Assembly: GCF_004296335.1 (NCBI RefSeq)
Contig: NZ_SGIU01000001.1
Span: 1,341,290 to 1,405,289, forward strand
Direction: 5' to 3'
DNA length: 64,000 bases
DNA from: Flagellimonas allohymeniacidonis
Lineage (GTDB): Bacteria; Bacteroidota; Bacteroidia; Flavobacteriales; Flavobacteriaceae
The position numbers and the translations under genes are program-made. The notes beneath the pieces were generated by a model, which was not told the origin of the DNA, searched no databases, and worked only from the letters and a program-made list of their open reading frames with translations. Shown here piece after piece: positions 43,319-53,169 of the stretch; position 1 is the stretch's first letter; each line of letters starts with the position of its first letter.

Positions 43319-43355
43319 TAGAAGTCGACGGACTAAAACCCAAAACACGAGAGAG

Positions 43356-43886
43356 ATGCGCGCAATTTTTACCTACTTAACCATTTTGAATCTTTTGTTT
43401 TTTATTGTTCCTGTTTCAGGTATTCAGGCACAAAACGTGCAATGGATAAGCTGGGAAAAAGCAGTGGAGCTTGCCCAAACCGAAAGTAATCCCAAGAAAA
43501 TATTTGTGGATGTTTATACGGACTGGTGTGGCTGGTGCAAAAAGATGGATAAAGACACCTTTCAAAATGCCGAGGTTGCAACCTATATGCAGGATAACTT
43601 TTATATGGTGAAGATGGACGCCGAAGGTAAGGAACCTATAAATTACCAAGGTAAGACCTTTAAGTTCATTCCATCCGGTCGAAGAGGGTATCATGAATTG
43701 GCCGCTGCCTTATTACAGGGGAAAATGAGTTACCCTACTGTTGTATTTTTAGATGAAAATTTGAATATGCTCTCTCCAGTTCCCGGCTATCAAAAAGCCA
43801 AGCCCTTTTTACAAATTGCCCGTTATTTTGGGGACAATATCTACAAAGACCAGGATTGGCAGACCTATTCCAGCGCTGGTAAATAG
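43356..43886 (+). CDS. Secreted thioredoxin-fold protein
   Basis: The 176-residue protein has a signal peptide (1-~25, SGIQAQ) and a thioredoxin-like domain with the redox motif CGWC at 58-61 in VYTDWCGWCKKMD, as in the DUF255/thioredoxin_7-type family (TFQNAEVATYMQDNFYMVKMDAEG). A later SYPTVVFLDENLN contains the cis-Pro. It probably reduces or isomerises disulfides in the periplasm. It is the end of a group after lysA-DUF3995 but has its own promoter box. Confidence 0.9.
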   Translation: MRAIFTYLTILNLLFFIVPVSGIQAQNVQWISWEKAVELAQTESNPKKIFVDVYTDWCGWCKKMDKDTFQNAEVATYMQDNFYMVKMDAEGKEPINYQGKTFKFIPSGRRGYHELAAALLQGKMSYPTVVFLDENLNMLSPVPGYQKAKPFLQIARYFGDNIYKDQDWQTYSSAGK

Positions 43887-43948
43887 ATTTTTTAGCTTAT
43901 CGTCTCATTCATTGACCATATTTAACTTAGTTATTTCCCGCTATATAT

Positions 43949-45538
43949 TTATTGCTTTAAATCTAACCGAAGAACAAAAGCATCCACAGGGTTATTTGCT
44001 TGGTTGTTGGCAAAACTTGATGTAAGTATCACATTTTCGTAATCAATTGAAGGTTCAAAACTATGAACGCTACTTCTATAAAATACTGGATCAACAGTGA
44101 GTGGATTTATGTCTACTGAATTTGCATTCAGCACTGATTGAACTGCTTCGGGAAATTCAAAGTTATTTAAAAAAGGAATTGTCATTGATGGAATCGGGCG
44201 TTCAATAAACGACCAGGCAAAAGTGACGTCAGAAGCTGCAGTGAACGTTTGTAGATAGTGATCTATATAGTCATATTCACCTTGAATATTAAGTGTTTCT
44301 CCAGATTTTGTGATATCGATATTAGGTATTGAGAACGGAACATCAGCACCTTTTTGCTTAGTAAATATTGTTTTTCCTCCAGGCCTTATCAGTGTCAGTT
44401 GTTTTGCATAAACATTCAACTCTGACAATAATGGTATTTCGATTGAAGTTCCCGGAGTGCCTCCCGAGACAAAATGGATTATGTGAAACTTGTGTGATTC
44501 ATAATCAGATTCGTCAAAATAGCCCAACAGCAGTAGGTTAAAACTATCACCTTCTGGGATTGCCAATGAGGCAAGTTCGGCAGGAGGGCCAAAGTCGTCG
44601 ATTGTAAAATCTGTCTTGGTAAAACCATCAATGAATAGATATGCATAATCAATAAGGCTCGATATTCCCAAAGGAGAATCAAGCTTCACAAAAAATGGAG
44701 TGTCCAATCCAGAAGCGAAACTTAAAGTATAGTTTGAAGTATTTGGAAAAATTCCCCCGGACAAAAATCCATGATACGAATTCACTCTTGCAATCCTATC
44801 TGTATCAATAATCAGATTTGCACTCTGATCACGTTCCACAGGTTGATTAAACATCTCTCGTTCTTCCTCTTCGGTTAACAGATGGGTTCCTGGTTTAATT
44901 CCACTATAAGAATTAACGTCTACTATACGATCCGAGGGATTCGTAAAATTTGTCAGCATAAATCTTGTTATAATCACATCTTGCCGATCAAATCCATCAG
45001 GAGCAAAGAAAATGACATCTTCGTCATCCTCAATCTTTTTAAAATCAACCAACCCACCTTCCAAATTGTTTATTGCAAAATACACTTCTGTATTTTCTCG
45101 AATAGACGCAGATTCACGTAGGGGATCCGGATATACAACCAGTAGCTTTCTCAATTCAAAACTCACTGTAGTGCTTCCTTCGTTACCACTATCATCCGTG
45201 GATTTCACTTCAAGGGTTTTTGCTCCGGAGTCAAAATCATAAGGATCCAGTTCAAAGGTGAAGTTCTTTTGGGTGCTTTGGAATATTTCCGTACCATCCA
45301 AACTAAAGGTCGTTGTAACCTGGTCCGATTCGTCCGTAATCTGAAGATTAAATTCAGTGAGGACCTCTATTACATCAGGTACACTTGATATGGAAATCGT
45401 CGGAGCGGTCTCGTCGGGTTGGCTTATATCGTCATCAGTGGTCTGCACAGGACCTTCGTCAGTCGGGTCTTCTGAACTACTATCACAAGAAAGAAAAGCA
45501 AAAAATAAGGCAGAACAATAGAGTAGAATTCTCTTCAT
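43949..45538 (-). CDS. Lipoprotein with Ig-like N-terminal domain, copy 1 of tandem pair
   Basis: A 529-residue protein with lipoprotein signal (MKRILLYCSALFFAFLSC, Cys18) and an acidic linker (~20-45). Residues ~46-130 look like an Ig-like beta sandwich (SVPDVIEVLTEFNLQITDES, then FELDPYDFDSGAKTLEVKS), and the C-terminal ~400 residues have no family I recognise but are beta-rich. The neighbour at 45753-47348 is its paralogue: the first ~139 residues differ at about a dozen positions only, while the rest is much more divergent. Both have the same upstream ~70 bases. Function unknown; surface exposure is inference from the lipid anchor. Confidence 0.8.
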   Translation of the reverse strand: MKRILLYCSALFFAFLSCDSSSEDPTDEGPVQTTDDDISQPDETAPTISISSVPDVIEVLTEFNLQITDESDQVTTTFSLDGTEIFQSTQKNFTFELDPYDFDSGAKTLEVKSTDDSGNEGSTTVSFELRKLLVVYPDPLRESASIRENTEVYFAINNLEGGLVDFKKIEDDEDVIFFAPDGFDRQDVIITRFMLTNFTNPSDRIVDVNSYSGIKPGTHLLTEEEEREMFNQPVERDQSANLIIDTDRIARVNSYHGFLSGGIFPNTSNYTLSFASGLDTPFFVKLDSPLGISSLIDYAYLFIDGFTKTDFTIDDFGPPAELASLAIPEGDSFNLLLLGYFDESDYESHKFHIIHFVSGGTPGTSIEIPLLSELNVYAKQLTLIRPGGKTIFTKQKGADVPFSIPNIDITKSGETLNIQGEYDYIDHYLQTFTAASDVTFAWSFIERPIPSMTIPFLNNFEFPEAVQSVLNANSVDINPLTVDPVFYRSSVHSFEPSIDYENVILTSSFANNQANNPVDAFVLRLDLKQ

Positions 45539-45607
45539 TAGGTTATAGTTTAGTTTGTAAGATTGTTACGCCAATATAGAGCAATGAAGGGAATATCTCC
45601 AAAAAAT
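45123..45607. repeat. Direct repeat, copy 1 (upstream region plus 5' part of lipoprotein gene)
   Basis: 485 bases closely matching 46933-47418, covering the leader, promoter and first ~138 codons. Identity falls off beyond its left end. Confidence 0.8.
45571..45602 (-). promoter_or_regulatory. Putative promoter shared by both copies of the lipoprotein
   Basis: On the minus strand a TTG, 21 bases, then TATATTGG (plus CCAATATA 45571-45578), a near-match to the TTTG/TAnnTTTG pair. The same stretch is conserved before copy 2 around 47382-47415, so it lies within the duplicated DNA. Confidence 0.35.
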
Positions 45608-45752
45608 TCAGATAAAAACAGTCAAATTCCTTTTGTCCACTTCAACCAGCAAAGACAACATCTACAAGGACCATCATTCACAGACCTATTCTGGAAGGAA
45701 ATAGTTAACCAGTATTCTTATAACAGATACTAAGACAAGGTTATTCTATTCT

Positions 45753-47348
45753 TTACTGTTCCAAAATCAGCTGGATCCGAAAACTATCTCCTGCCTCATT
45801 ATTGAGAAAGACAGAGGTCAATACAAGGTCAGTATAATTGATTTCATTCTCATAAGCATATACCGTGGTTGTATATGTTGAAGGGTCTGTATTTTCAGGA
45901 TTTACCTCTATTGATTTGAGGGTAACTACATTTTGTATGGGCTCAGGAAATTCAAAAGTGCTTACAAAAGGAATCTCTTTAGTGTCATCCGAAGTATCCG
46001 TAAACGTCCAAAAAAAACTACTTGAGCCATTCCCTGTTGCATTGGCAGGTATAAATAAGTTATGTCTGATAAAATTGAACTCACCAGTAATAACTAAGGT
46101 CCCTCCTGTTCTTGAAATATCAAGATTCGGAATGGAAAAAGGATTCAAACCCTTTTGATCTATAAACCAGGTTATACCTCCAGGCCTATTCACTACCGTG
46201 CTTTTCTTAAAAACATCAAAATCAAGTATGACCGGCACCTCTATTGATTGGGAAACTACTGGTACTTCCGCATCTGTTCCTGCTAACCCGCCTGATTCTT
46301 CGTAAATTCTTTGAAATCGATTCTGCTGATAATCCATTTGGTTTGCATATCCATTTAAGCTAAAGCTAAATGATTTTCCCTCTGGGATGGATAAGGTCTG
46401 CAAGGTTTCCGGTCTAATAAAGTCAGAATCGTTATAATTCTGTTTGGTTAAATCGTCAATGAATAGATAGGAATAATCGTTAATGGGAGGACTTGAAGAA
46501 GGTTCAAGTCTCATCAGAAAATTTGAAGCAGCCCCAGAAGCATAATTTAAGGTGTAATTGTCAGATCCGGGTGGTCCCATATTCACAAGTGAAGCGTGAT
46601 AGGAGTTCAACTCTGCTGTTCGATCAGAGTTCACCACAATATCCACGGATTGGTCTTTTGTCAAAACAGAATTGAACTTGGCCTCTACTTCCTCTTCAGA
46701 AAGGAGAAATGTTCCTGGCTCAATTCCGCCAAAAGAATCCAAAATAAGAAAATCGCCGGGTGAGTCCCTTACCAAATATCGAGTCAAAACAAAGTTTTGT
46801 CTCTCAAATCCATCCGGGGCATACAAAATCCCATCTTCCTCACTTTCAATTTTCTGAAACATGACCAATTCACCTTCCAGGTTGTTGATGGCCAGATATG
46901 CTTCTGTAGTGCTTTGATCAAATCTGCGAAAAGGATCAGGATAGGATACCAGTAGTTTTCTCAATTCAAAAGTCACTGTGGCACTTCCTTCGTTACCACC
47001 ATCATCTATGGATTTCACTTCAAGGGTTTTTGCTCCTGAATCAAAATCGAACGGATCCAGTTCAAAGGTGAAGTTCTTTTGATTGCTTTGGAATATTTCT
47101 ACACCGTCCAAACTAAAGGTCGTTGTAACCTGATCCGATTCGTCTGTAATCTGAAGATTAAATTCGGTGATAACCTCAATAACATCAGGGACACTTGATA
47201 TGGTAATTGTGGGTGCGGTCCCATCGGGTTGGCTTATATCATCATCAGTGGTCTGCACAGGACCTTCGTCTGTAGGGTCTTCTGAACTACTATCACAGGA
47301 AAGAAACGCAAAAAATAAGGCAGAACAACAGAGTAGAATTCTCTTCAT
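45753..47348 (-). CDS. Lipoprotein with Ig-like N-terminal domain, copy 2 of tandem pair
   Basis: A 531-residue paralogue of the gene at 43949. The signal (MKRILLCCSALFFAFLSC) and the Ig-like region to about residue 138 are almost the same, with substitutions such as E43G and T83V. Beyond the conserved LRKLLVSYPDP the match becomes patchy but order is kept, e.g. AINNLEGELVMFQKIE here and AINNLEGGLVDFKKIE there; later blocks with FSIPNLDIS/FSIPNIDIT also align. Length nearly equal (531 vs 529), so this is an old gene pair with a recently homogenised 5' part. Function unknown. It starts 87 bases from the guaB stop. Confidence 0.8.
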   Translation of the reverse strand: MKRILLCCSALFFAFLSCDSSSEDPTDEGPVQTTDDDISQPDGTAPTITISSVPDVIEVITEFNLQITDESDQVTTTFSLDGVEIFQSNQKNFTFELDPFDFDSGAKTLEVKSIDDGGNEGSATVTFELRKLLVSYPDPFRRFDQSTTEAYLAINNLEGELVMFQKIESEEDGILYAPDGFERQNFVLTRYLVRDSPGDFLILDSFGGIEPGTFLLSEEEVEAKFNSVLTKDQSVDIVVNSDRTAELNSYHASLVNMGPPGSDNYTLNYASGAASNFLMRLEPSSSPPINDYSYLFIDDLTKQNYNDSDFIRPETLQTLSIPEGKSFSFSLNGYANQMDYQQNRFQRIYEESGGLAGTDAEVPVVSQSIEVPVILDFDVFKKSTVVNRPGGITWFIDQKGLNPFSIPNLDISRTGGTLVITGEFNFIRHNLFIPANATGNGSSSFFWTFTDTSDDTKEIPFVSTFEFPEPIQNVVTLKSIEVNPENTDPSTYTTTVYAYENEINYTDLVLTSVFLNNEAGDSFRIQLILEQ

Positions 47349-47418
47349 TTGGCTATAGTTTAGTTTGTAAGATTGTTATAACCAATATAGAGAAATGAAG
47401 GGAATATCTCCAAAAAAT
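46933..47418. repeat. Direct repeat, copy 2
   Basis: Counterpart of 45123-45607; the period between copies is about 1.81 kb, equal to one gene plus spacer, as expected of a tandem duplication. Confidence 0.8.
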
Positions 47419-47434
47419 CTAGGCAAAAAACTAC

Positions 47435-48907
47435 CTATCGACTGTAATTCGGACTTTCTTTCGTAATGGTAACGTCATGGGGATGACTTTCATGGATACC
47501 GCTTGCCGTGATTTTTACAAATCGTCCGGTTTCCTTGAGCGTTTCAATGTCCTTGGCACCACAATACCCCATTCCAGCGCGAAGGCCACCAATAAATTGG
47601 TGCACACTTTCAAACAAATCTCCCTTATAGGGGACTCTTCCCACGATTCCTTCAGGGACCAACTTTTTAATATCATCCTCAACATCTTGAAAGTAGCGAT
47701 CCTTACTTCCTTCTTTCATGGCCTCAACGGAGCCCATACCACGATACGATTTAAACTTTCTACCTTCATAAATGATGGTTTCTCCTGGGGATTCCTTGGT
47801 GCCTGCCAACAAGGAACCCAACATTACAGTATCTGCCCCAGCGGCAATCGCTTTGGGAATGTCGCCTGTATAACGAATACCTCCATCTGCAATTACAGGT
47901 ACGCCACTGCCCTTAATCGCCGAAGCCACCTCTAAAACGGCTGAAAATTGCGGGAATCCAACTCCGGCCACAACACGTGTAGTACATATAGAGCCAGGAC
48001 CAATGCCGACCTTGACCGCATCTGCTCCGGCTTCCACCAAATACTTGGCTGCCTCACCGGTAGCAATGTTGCCTACTATAACTTCCAAATCAGGGAAGGC
48101 GTTCTTTACATCCTTTAGAATTCCTACCACACCTTTGGTGTGACCATGTGCCGTGTCTATCACAATGGCATCCACCCCGGCATTGACCAAAGCTTCTGCC
48201 CTATCAACCGCATCGGGTGTAACCCCAATGGCCGCCGCAACACGAAGTCGTCCATATTGGTCTTTATTGGCGATGGGCTTTTGGGTCAGTTTGGTGATAT
48301 CGCGAAAGGTAATCAAGCCAACAAGTTCTTTGTCCTTATTAATTACAGGGAGCTTCTCAATTTTGTTTTCTTGAAGAATTACCTCCGCCTGCTGCAAAGA
48401 GGTTCCTTCTCCAACGGTAACTAAGTTTTCTGAGGTCATCACCTCAGAAATGGGGCGTTGGTTATTCTTTTCAAAACGTAGATCGCGATTGGTCACGATA
48501 CCTATTAACTTTCTTTCATCATCAACAATAGGGATACCACCAATGCTGTGTTCCCGCATACTGTCCTTGGCATCGCTAACAACGGAATTCAGGGGAAGGG
48601 TCACCGGGTCCATGATCATGCCACTTTCTGCACGCTTTACCCTGCGTACCTTGTTGGCCTGCTGTTCTATGGTCATGTTTTTGTGAAGCACGCCAATACC
48701 TCCCTCACGGGCCATGGCAATGGCCATTTGCGATTCGGTAACGGTATCCATGGCCGCCGATACTATGGGCACATTGATGGTGATGTTTCGTGTGAACTTG
48801 GTCTGAATGTTGACTTCTCTTGGGAGTACTTCAGAATAACCGGGGACAAGAAGGACATCATCGTAAGTAAGTCCTTCTCCAACAATTTTTGAAAGGTGGG
48901 CTTCCAT
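47435..48907 (-). CDS. guaB: IMP dehydrogenase
   Basis: Converts IMP to XMP in guanine nucleotide synthesis. The 490-residue protein starts with [18 protein letters not shown], has a CBS pair inserted at about 95-210 (with [22 protein letters not shown] and [19 protein letters not shown]), the catalytic loop [15 protein letters not shown] with the nucleophilic Cys, and the flap region [10 protein letters not shown]. Complete and standard. ATG 48907. Confidence 0.98.
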   Translation of the reverse strand: MEAHLSKIVGEGLTYDDVLLVPGYSEVLPREVNIQTKFTRNITINVPIVSAAMDTVTESQMAIAMAREGGIGVLHKNMTIEQQANKVRRVKRAESGMIMDPVTLPLNSVVSDAKDSMREHSIGGIPIVDDERKLIGIVTNRDLRFEKNNQRPISEVMTSENLVTVGEGTSLQQAEVILQENKIEKLPVINKDKELVGLITFRDITKLTQKPIANKDQYGRLRVAAAIGVTPDAVDRAEALVNAGVDAIVIDTAHGHTKGVVGILKDVKNAFPDLEVIVGNIATGEAAKYLVEAGADAVKVGIGPGSICTTRVVAGVGFPQFSAVLEVASAIKGSGVPVIADGGIRYTGDIPKAIAAGADTVMLGSLLAGTKESPGETIIYEGRKFKSYRGMGSVEAMKEGSKDRYFQDVEDDIKKLVPEGIVGRVPYKGDLFESVHQFIGGLRAGMGYCGAKDIETLKETGRFVKITASGIHESHPHDVTITKESPNYSR

Positions 48908-49260
48908 CGCAATTATGGATTAATTGCGTGCAAATATACCATATTTTATATCAAAAGTTGCTTCTTGGGCAAACAGGAAATATTTTGACATACCGGTATA
49001 GGGCCTAAGGCAATTGTAGCCTCTTATCTTTCTCAGGAAATTCTTCCTTTTTATCTCTAAACATGTATCCGGAATTTAAATAACAGCATAAAGAACCTGC
49101 CTTCCAACTGTTCTCTGGTGTTAATAGGTTTGATAGTGGTAATTTAGGGATCCGCAATTTTCTTTTTCTAAACCGCAACTCATCAACACCTCTTCCATTG
49201 TAACTCACAAGTAAAGAAATCGTTAGTTAAACTGAAGAAAACTTTAACGCAAAATAATTT
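48908..49260. other. Divergent intergenic region guaB / TonB receptor
   Basis: Beyond the guaB promoter box this stretch holds no gene I can support. A minus-strand 67-codon frame (49005-49208) has no signal peptide, no family pattern and no neighbour support, so I leave it uncalled. The DNA resembles no tRNA or repeat I know. Confidence 0.5.
48931..48938 (-). promoter_or_regulatory. -7 promoter element TAnnTTTG for guaB
   Basis: TATATTTG on the minus strand (plus CAAATATA), 23 bases before ATG 48907. Confidence 0.4.
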
Positions 49261-49277
49261 TTATTTGTTCTAAATAA
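49261..49277 (+). promoter_or_regulatory. Palindrome TTATTT-N5-AAATAA, putative operator
   Basis: Perfect 6-bp arms with a 5-base centre, ending 2 bases before the -33 TTTG of the TonB receptor promoter. An AT-rich dyad here would suit an iron-responsive repressor, by analogy with other iron receptors; the regulator is not shown. Confidence 0.4.
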
Positions 49278-49279
49278 GC

Positions 49280-49310
49280 TTTGTGTAACGAGAACAATAT
49301 CCTACTTTTG
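49280..49310 (+). promoter_or_regulatory. Bacteroidetes-type promoter of the TonB receptor
   Basis: TTTG (49280-49283), 19 bases, then TACTTTTG (49303-49310): the full -33/-7 consensus with canonical spacing. ATG at 49350, a ~33-base leader. The best-formed promoter in the window. Confidence 0.65.
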
Positions 49311-49349
49311 CTTCGTTTTTAACATTTATTTAAAATAAGTCTAATTAAA

Positions 49350-51572
49350 ATGAACAGGATTTTATCCCTTCTTTTTTTGTTTTGCATCCTAACCGTACAA
49401 GCACAACAAATTTCTAACCCTATTGATTCCTCACTCATAAAACTTGACGAGGTGGTTCTGTCCGCCAAAGTGATCCTTGGAAGCAAGTTTGAAGCCAAAA
49501 ACCGAACAGGCTCGGCATATTATCTGTCCGGCGAGGAGATAAAAAAATTCAATTACACCGACGTAAACAGAACCCTCCGAAGCGTTCCTGGTGTAAATGT
49601 CTATGAAGAAGATGGTTTTGGACTTCGTCCAAACATAAGTTTGCGGGGGACTTCCCCAGAGCGTAGTTCCAAAATTACCTTAATGGAGGATGGAGTATTA
49701 ATCGCTCCCGCTCCCTACAGTGCTCCTGCGGCCTATTACTTTCCAACCATAGCAAGAATGCAAGCGGTGGAAATCCTGAAAGGTAGCAGCCAGGTGCAAT
49801 ATGGGCCCTATACTACCGGAGGAGCCATCAATATGATTTCAACGGAGGTACCCGAACAATTTGGGATATTTGTGAACAGTAGCTATGGAAGTTTTCAAAG
49901 CGGTAGAATTCATGCTCAATTAGGTGATAGCCGAAAAAACTTTGGCTATTCCGTTGAATACTTGAATTACAATTCAAATGGGTTCAAAGATTTGGACAAT
50001 GCAGCAAATACTGGTTTTGACAAAAACGACCTAGTGGCCAAATTCCGAGTTAATACAAATCCAGATGCCAAATTAGGCCAGGAGTTTGAAGTCAAATTCC
50101 AATACTCCGATGAAGATTCCAACGAAACCTATCTAGGCCTTACGCAAAGTGATTTTGACGCTACTCCATTTAGAAGGTACGCTGGCTCCCAAGTGGATGA
50201 AATGACCAACGAGCACCTTCAATTCATGGGTACCCATACCTTAAAATTCAGCGATTACTTTAGAATTACCACCGTGGGTTATTACAATGACTTTAGCCGT
50301 AATTGGTTCAAGGTTGATTTTGTGACCATTAATGGAGAAAGGGAAGGGATTGGTACTATTTTCAATAACCCCGACACCTTTTCCTCTTATATTGACCTTG
50401 TTACAGGATCTGTTAATAGTGGTGATGGAGATTCTTTGAATGCGCGTGCCAATAACAGAAATTACCTTTCCACAGGAATTCAAACCAAACTTGATTATCA
50501 TTGGACAGGGGAAAACACCTTTCATGATTTGGAAATTGGCTTGAGATACCATTATGATGAGGAGGACCGTTTTCAATGGATTGATGACTACGCCATGGTT
50601 GATGGTGTTATGCAACTGGTCAATGCGGGAATACCGGGAACAAATGCCAATAGAATCAGCGATGCGAGAGCATTTTCGAGCTACGCGCTCTACAAACTAA
50701 AATACAAAAATTTGACCCTTACCCCTGGTATTCGATATGAGAACATCAGTTTGAACCGGGAGAATTTTGGTAATGCTGATGTAAATCGGACTGGAATAAA
50801 CCTTTCAGAACGCGAAAACAATGTAGATGTCTTTATTCCCGGGATGGGCTTCAATTACAATTTTGATAATATCTCAGTGTTTGGTGGGGTCCATAAGGGC
50901 TTTTCTCCACCAAGCAATCAACCTGGGGAAAGTCCGGAAGAAAGTGTTAACTACGAGCTCGGAAGTCGTTTTTCGTACGCTGGAATCACTGGAGAAGTGG
51001 TAGGTTTTTACAACGACTACAGCAATTTGTTGGGAAGTGACCTAGCTGCTACCGGAGGCACCGGTTCGCTAGATCAATTCAATGCCGGTGAAGTTAGGGT
51101 GCAGGGTCTCGAACTTCTTCTGAATTACAACTTCATTCAAAACGGCGATAAGTTTTTGATGCCCTTTACCTTCGCCTATACGTTCACCGATACCGAATTT
51201 CTGAACAGTTTTGGAAGTGAGGATGACCTATGGGGTGAAGTAACAGCCGGAGATGAATTGCCTTATATTTCAAGACATCAGTTTAATGGAACTCTATCCC
51301 TGGAGCATGAAAAGTTCGACATCAATTTGAGTGGAAGGTTCAATGGTCAATTTAGAACCGAAGCCGGAAGTGGTTCCATTCCGATAAATGAGCGAGTTGC
51401 TTCCAATTTTGTATTCGACCTAGGAGGTAGATATCGATTCAGTGACCATATTGCTTTTACAGCCAATGTGCTTAACCTATTTGACGAAACCTACGCAGTT
51501 GCGAGAGTACCTGCAGGATTACGTCCTGGCCATCCCTTCGGAGTATATGCGGGATTGGAATTGCGCTATTAG
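49350..51572 (+). CDS. TonB-dependent outer-membrane receptor, FecA-like
   Basis: The 740-residue protein has a signal peptide (residues 1-18, VQAQ) and a plug domain with YYLSGEEIKKFNYTDVNRTL, SVPGVNVYEEDGFGLRPN, PERSSKITLMEDG and EILKGSSQVQYGPYTTGGAIN; the rest is a beta barrel ending in LELRY with the final aromatic residue. The PERSSKITLMEDGVLIAPAPYSAP block resembles ferric citrate receptors. It imports a siderophore, iron-citrate or another large ligand using TonB energy. Carboxypeptidase-like N-terminal extension is absent, unlike SusC. Ligand unproven; the upstream palindrome hints at iron control. Confidence 0.92.
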   Translation: MNRILSLLFLFCILTVQAQQISNPIDSSLIKLDEVVLSAKVILGSKFEAKNRTGSAYYLSGEEIKKFNYTDVNRTLRSVPGVNVYEEDGFGLRPNISLRGTSPERSSKITLMEDGVLIAPAPYSAPAAYYFPTIARMQAVEILKGSSQVQYGPYTTGGAINMISTEVPEQFGIFVNSSYGSFQSGRIHAQLGDSRKNFGYSVEYLNYNSNGFKDLDNAANTGFDKNDLVAKFRVNTNPDAKLGQEFEVKFQYSDEDSNETYLGLTQSDFDATPFRRYAGSQVDEMTNEHLQFMGTHTLKFSDYFRITTVGYYNDFSRNWFKVDFVTINGEREGIGTIFNNPDTFSSYIDLVTGSVNSGDGDSLNARANNRNYLSTGIQTKLDYHWTGENTFHDLEIGLRYHYDEEDRFQWIDDYAMVDGVMQLVNAGIPGTNANRISDARAFSSYALYKLKYKNLTLTPGIRYENISLNRENFGNADVNRTGINLSERENNVDVFIPGMGFNYNFDNISVFGGVHKGFSPPSNQPGESPEESVNYELGSRFSYAGITGEVVGFYNDYSNLLGSDLAATGGTGSLDQFNAGEVRVQGLELLLNYNFIQNGDKFLMPFTFAYTFTDTEFLNSFGSEDDLWGEVTAGDELPYISRHQFNGTLSLEHEKFDINLSGRFNGQFRTEAGSGSIPINERVASNFVFDLGGRYRFSDHIAFTANVLNLFDETYAVARVPAGLRPGHPFGVYAGLELRY

Positions 51573-51596
51573 TATTGCAATAAATTAAGTTTAGTT

Positions 51597-51632
51597 AAAA
51601 GGGCATTTGAGTTAATTCGAATGCCTTTTTTT
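51597..51632. terminator. Bidirectional terminator between TonB receptor and HMG-CoA lyase
   Basis: AAAAGG-G-CATT (51597-51607) pairs with AATGCC (51620-51625) and the T-run (51626-51632). A-run on the other arm gives a T-run on the minus strand too. It overlaps the stop codon of the convergent lyase gene. Confidence 0.75.
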
Positions 51633-52494
51633 AGTGGTATACCGAAAACAATTCTGTTGCCTTGTTGTAGGCCGCTTCAAAAACCATCCAATTGACTTCC
51701 GTATCAGCTTTTTGCTCCGTAAAATAAGACAACATTTTCTCAGTGGGCATGTTGCCTGTGAGCTCATCTTTGGCCATAGGACAGCCTCCGAAGCCCTGAA
51801 CGGCCCCATCAAACCTCCTACAGCCGGCCTTATAGGCCGCATCTACCTTTTCATGCCATTTGGTCGGGGTGGTATGCAAATGTGCCCCAAACTCAACATC
51901 AGGGTATTTTGGAATCAAGTTGGAGAAGAGGTAGTCAATTACTTCTGGGGTGGAGCTACCAATGGTGTCCGATAGGGATAAAATACCAACACCCATATCG
52001 GCCAGTTTTTCTGTCCACTCCCCCACGATATCCACATTCCAAGGATCTCCATACGGATTTCCAAAGCCCATCGAGATGTAGGTGACCACTTTTTTGTCCA
52101 CCGCATTGGCAATTTCTAAAATACCATTTAAGGTTTCAACAGACTGGGCAATGGTCTTATGGGTATTCCTCATTTGAAAATTCTCGGAAATGGAAAAGGG
52201 ATATCCCAAATAATCGATTTCCTCATGCTGGCAAGCATCTTGGGCCCCGCGTATATTGGCCACAATGGCCAACAACTTGCTTTGGGTTCGGGAAAGGTCC
52301 AATTGACCTAATACCTCAGCGGTATCAACCATTTGCGGAATTGCCTTTGGTGAAACAAAGCTTCCAAAGTCAATAGTGTCAAAACCACATCCCAATAGCG
52401 CTTGAATGTACCTCACCTTCTCTTGGGTAGGTATAAACGTCTTGATGCCTTGCATCGCATCTCGAGGACATTCTATGAGCTTGACTTTGGACAT
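51631..52494 (-). CDS. Hydroxymethylglutaryl-CoA lyase
   Basis: Cleaves HMG-CoA to acetoacetate and acetyl-CoA, last step of leucine breakdown. The 287-residue protein has the TIM-barrel start VKLIECPRDAMQGIKTFIPT, then FGSFVSPKAIPQM, FGAHLHTTPTKWHEKV with the metal-binding HxH, and the catalytic Cys in GCPMAKDELTGNMPTE. It is 21 bases after the LysE-family gene and probably part of a pyrD-lysE-lyase transcript. Other leucine-pathway genes are not in the window. Homologous 2-isopropylmalate synthase is an alternative but the GCPMA motif favours lyase. Confidence 0.93.
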   Translation of the reverse strand: MSKVKLIECPRDAMQGIKTFIPTQEKVRYIQALLGCGFDTIDFGSFVSPKAIPQMVDTAEVLGQLDLSRTQSKLLAIVANIRGAQDACQHEEIDYLGYPFSISENFQMRNTHKTIAQSVETLNGILEIANAVDKKVVTYISMGFGNPYGDPWNVDIVGEWTEKLADMGVGILSLSDTIGSSTPEVIDYLFSNLIPKYPDVEFGAHLHTTPTKWHEKVDAAYKAGCRRFDGAVQGFGGCPMAKDELTGNMPTEKMLSYFTEQKADTEVNWMVFEAAYNKATELFSVYH

Positions 52495-52515
52495 GGGCTA
52501 GATGTAAAAATAGCA

Positions 52516-53169
52516 CTATTTATCCGATATAAATAAGTAAACAGCTATACCTAAAAAGACAACAATCTGCATCCATTTGAAAAAATCACCCGTTTTCGGA
52601 TGTTGCATTGTGAATCTGGAAATGCTACCGGAAAGAACGGCTATGCTTCCAAAAACAAATAGGGTCACCAACATAAAAAGAAGCCCCAATACGTAAAACT
52701 GAACCACGGTATTGAGCGAATCACTGAACAAAAAACCAGGGAAAAACGCCAAAAAGAAAATTGTGACTTTTGGGTTGAGCACGTTCATGGTAAAACCCGT
52801 CCAAAACAACTTGGTTTTGCCCTTACGTTTTGCATTTTCTGAGGAAGATACATTGATTTTAGCATCACTGACATACACCTTGTAGGCCAAATAAACGAGA
52901 TAAAGAGCTCCCGCTATCTTAATGGCCATAAAGAGGTTGTCATTACGTTTTATGACTTCGGAAACACCAAAGGCCAAGAGGGTGGTATGAATAATACATC
53001 CACTAACCAAACCTAGCACCACGGCAATCCCCGATCGCACACCATGGGCCAAACTTTGGGTGAGCACAAAAATGTTATCAGGTCCCGGTGATAGTGCCAA
53101 CAAGGCAGACGTAACCGTGAATGCAATTAATATGACATGATTGACTACAAGAAAGTCCAAACTAAGCAT
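52516..53169 (-). CDS. LysE-family amino-acid exporter
   Basis: The 217-residue membrane protein (ATG 53169, [17 protein letters not shown]) has about six hydrophobic helices. The RhtB/LysE signature [21 protein letters not shown] is near residue 27-47, followed by [17 protein letters not shown]. It exports an amino acid or related compound. Its start overlaps pyrD by 8 bases, so translation is coupled. Substrate unknown. Confidence 0.9.
   Translation of the reverse strand: MLSLDFLVVNHVILIAFTVTSALLALSPGPDNIFVLTQSLAHGVRSGIAVVLGLVSGCIIHTTLLAFGVSEVIKRNDNLFMAIKIAGALYLVYLAYKVYVSDAKINVSSSENAKRKGKTKLFWTGFTMNVLNPKVTIFFLAFFPGFLFSDSLNTVVQFYVLGLLFMLVTLFVFGSIAVLSGSISRFTMQHPKTGDFFKWMQIVVFLGIAVYLFISDK

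Noticed and set aside
47477..47935. 152-codon plus-strand frame opposite guaB
   Set aside because: Antisense to a strongly conserved gene; composition rich in His/Phe/Ser as expected for a shadow frame.
49005..49208. 67-codon minus-strand frame in the guaB/TonB receptor gap
   Set aside because: No signal peptide, family pattern or neighbour support; kept only as unexplained intergenic DNA.
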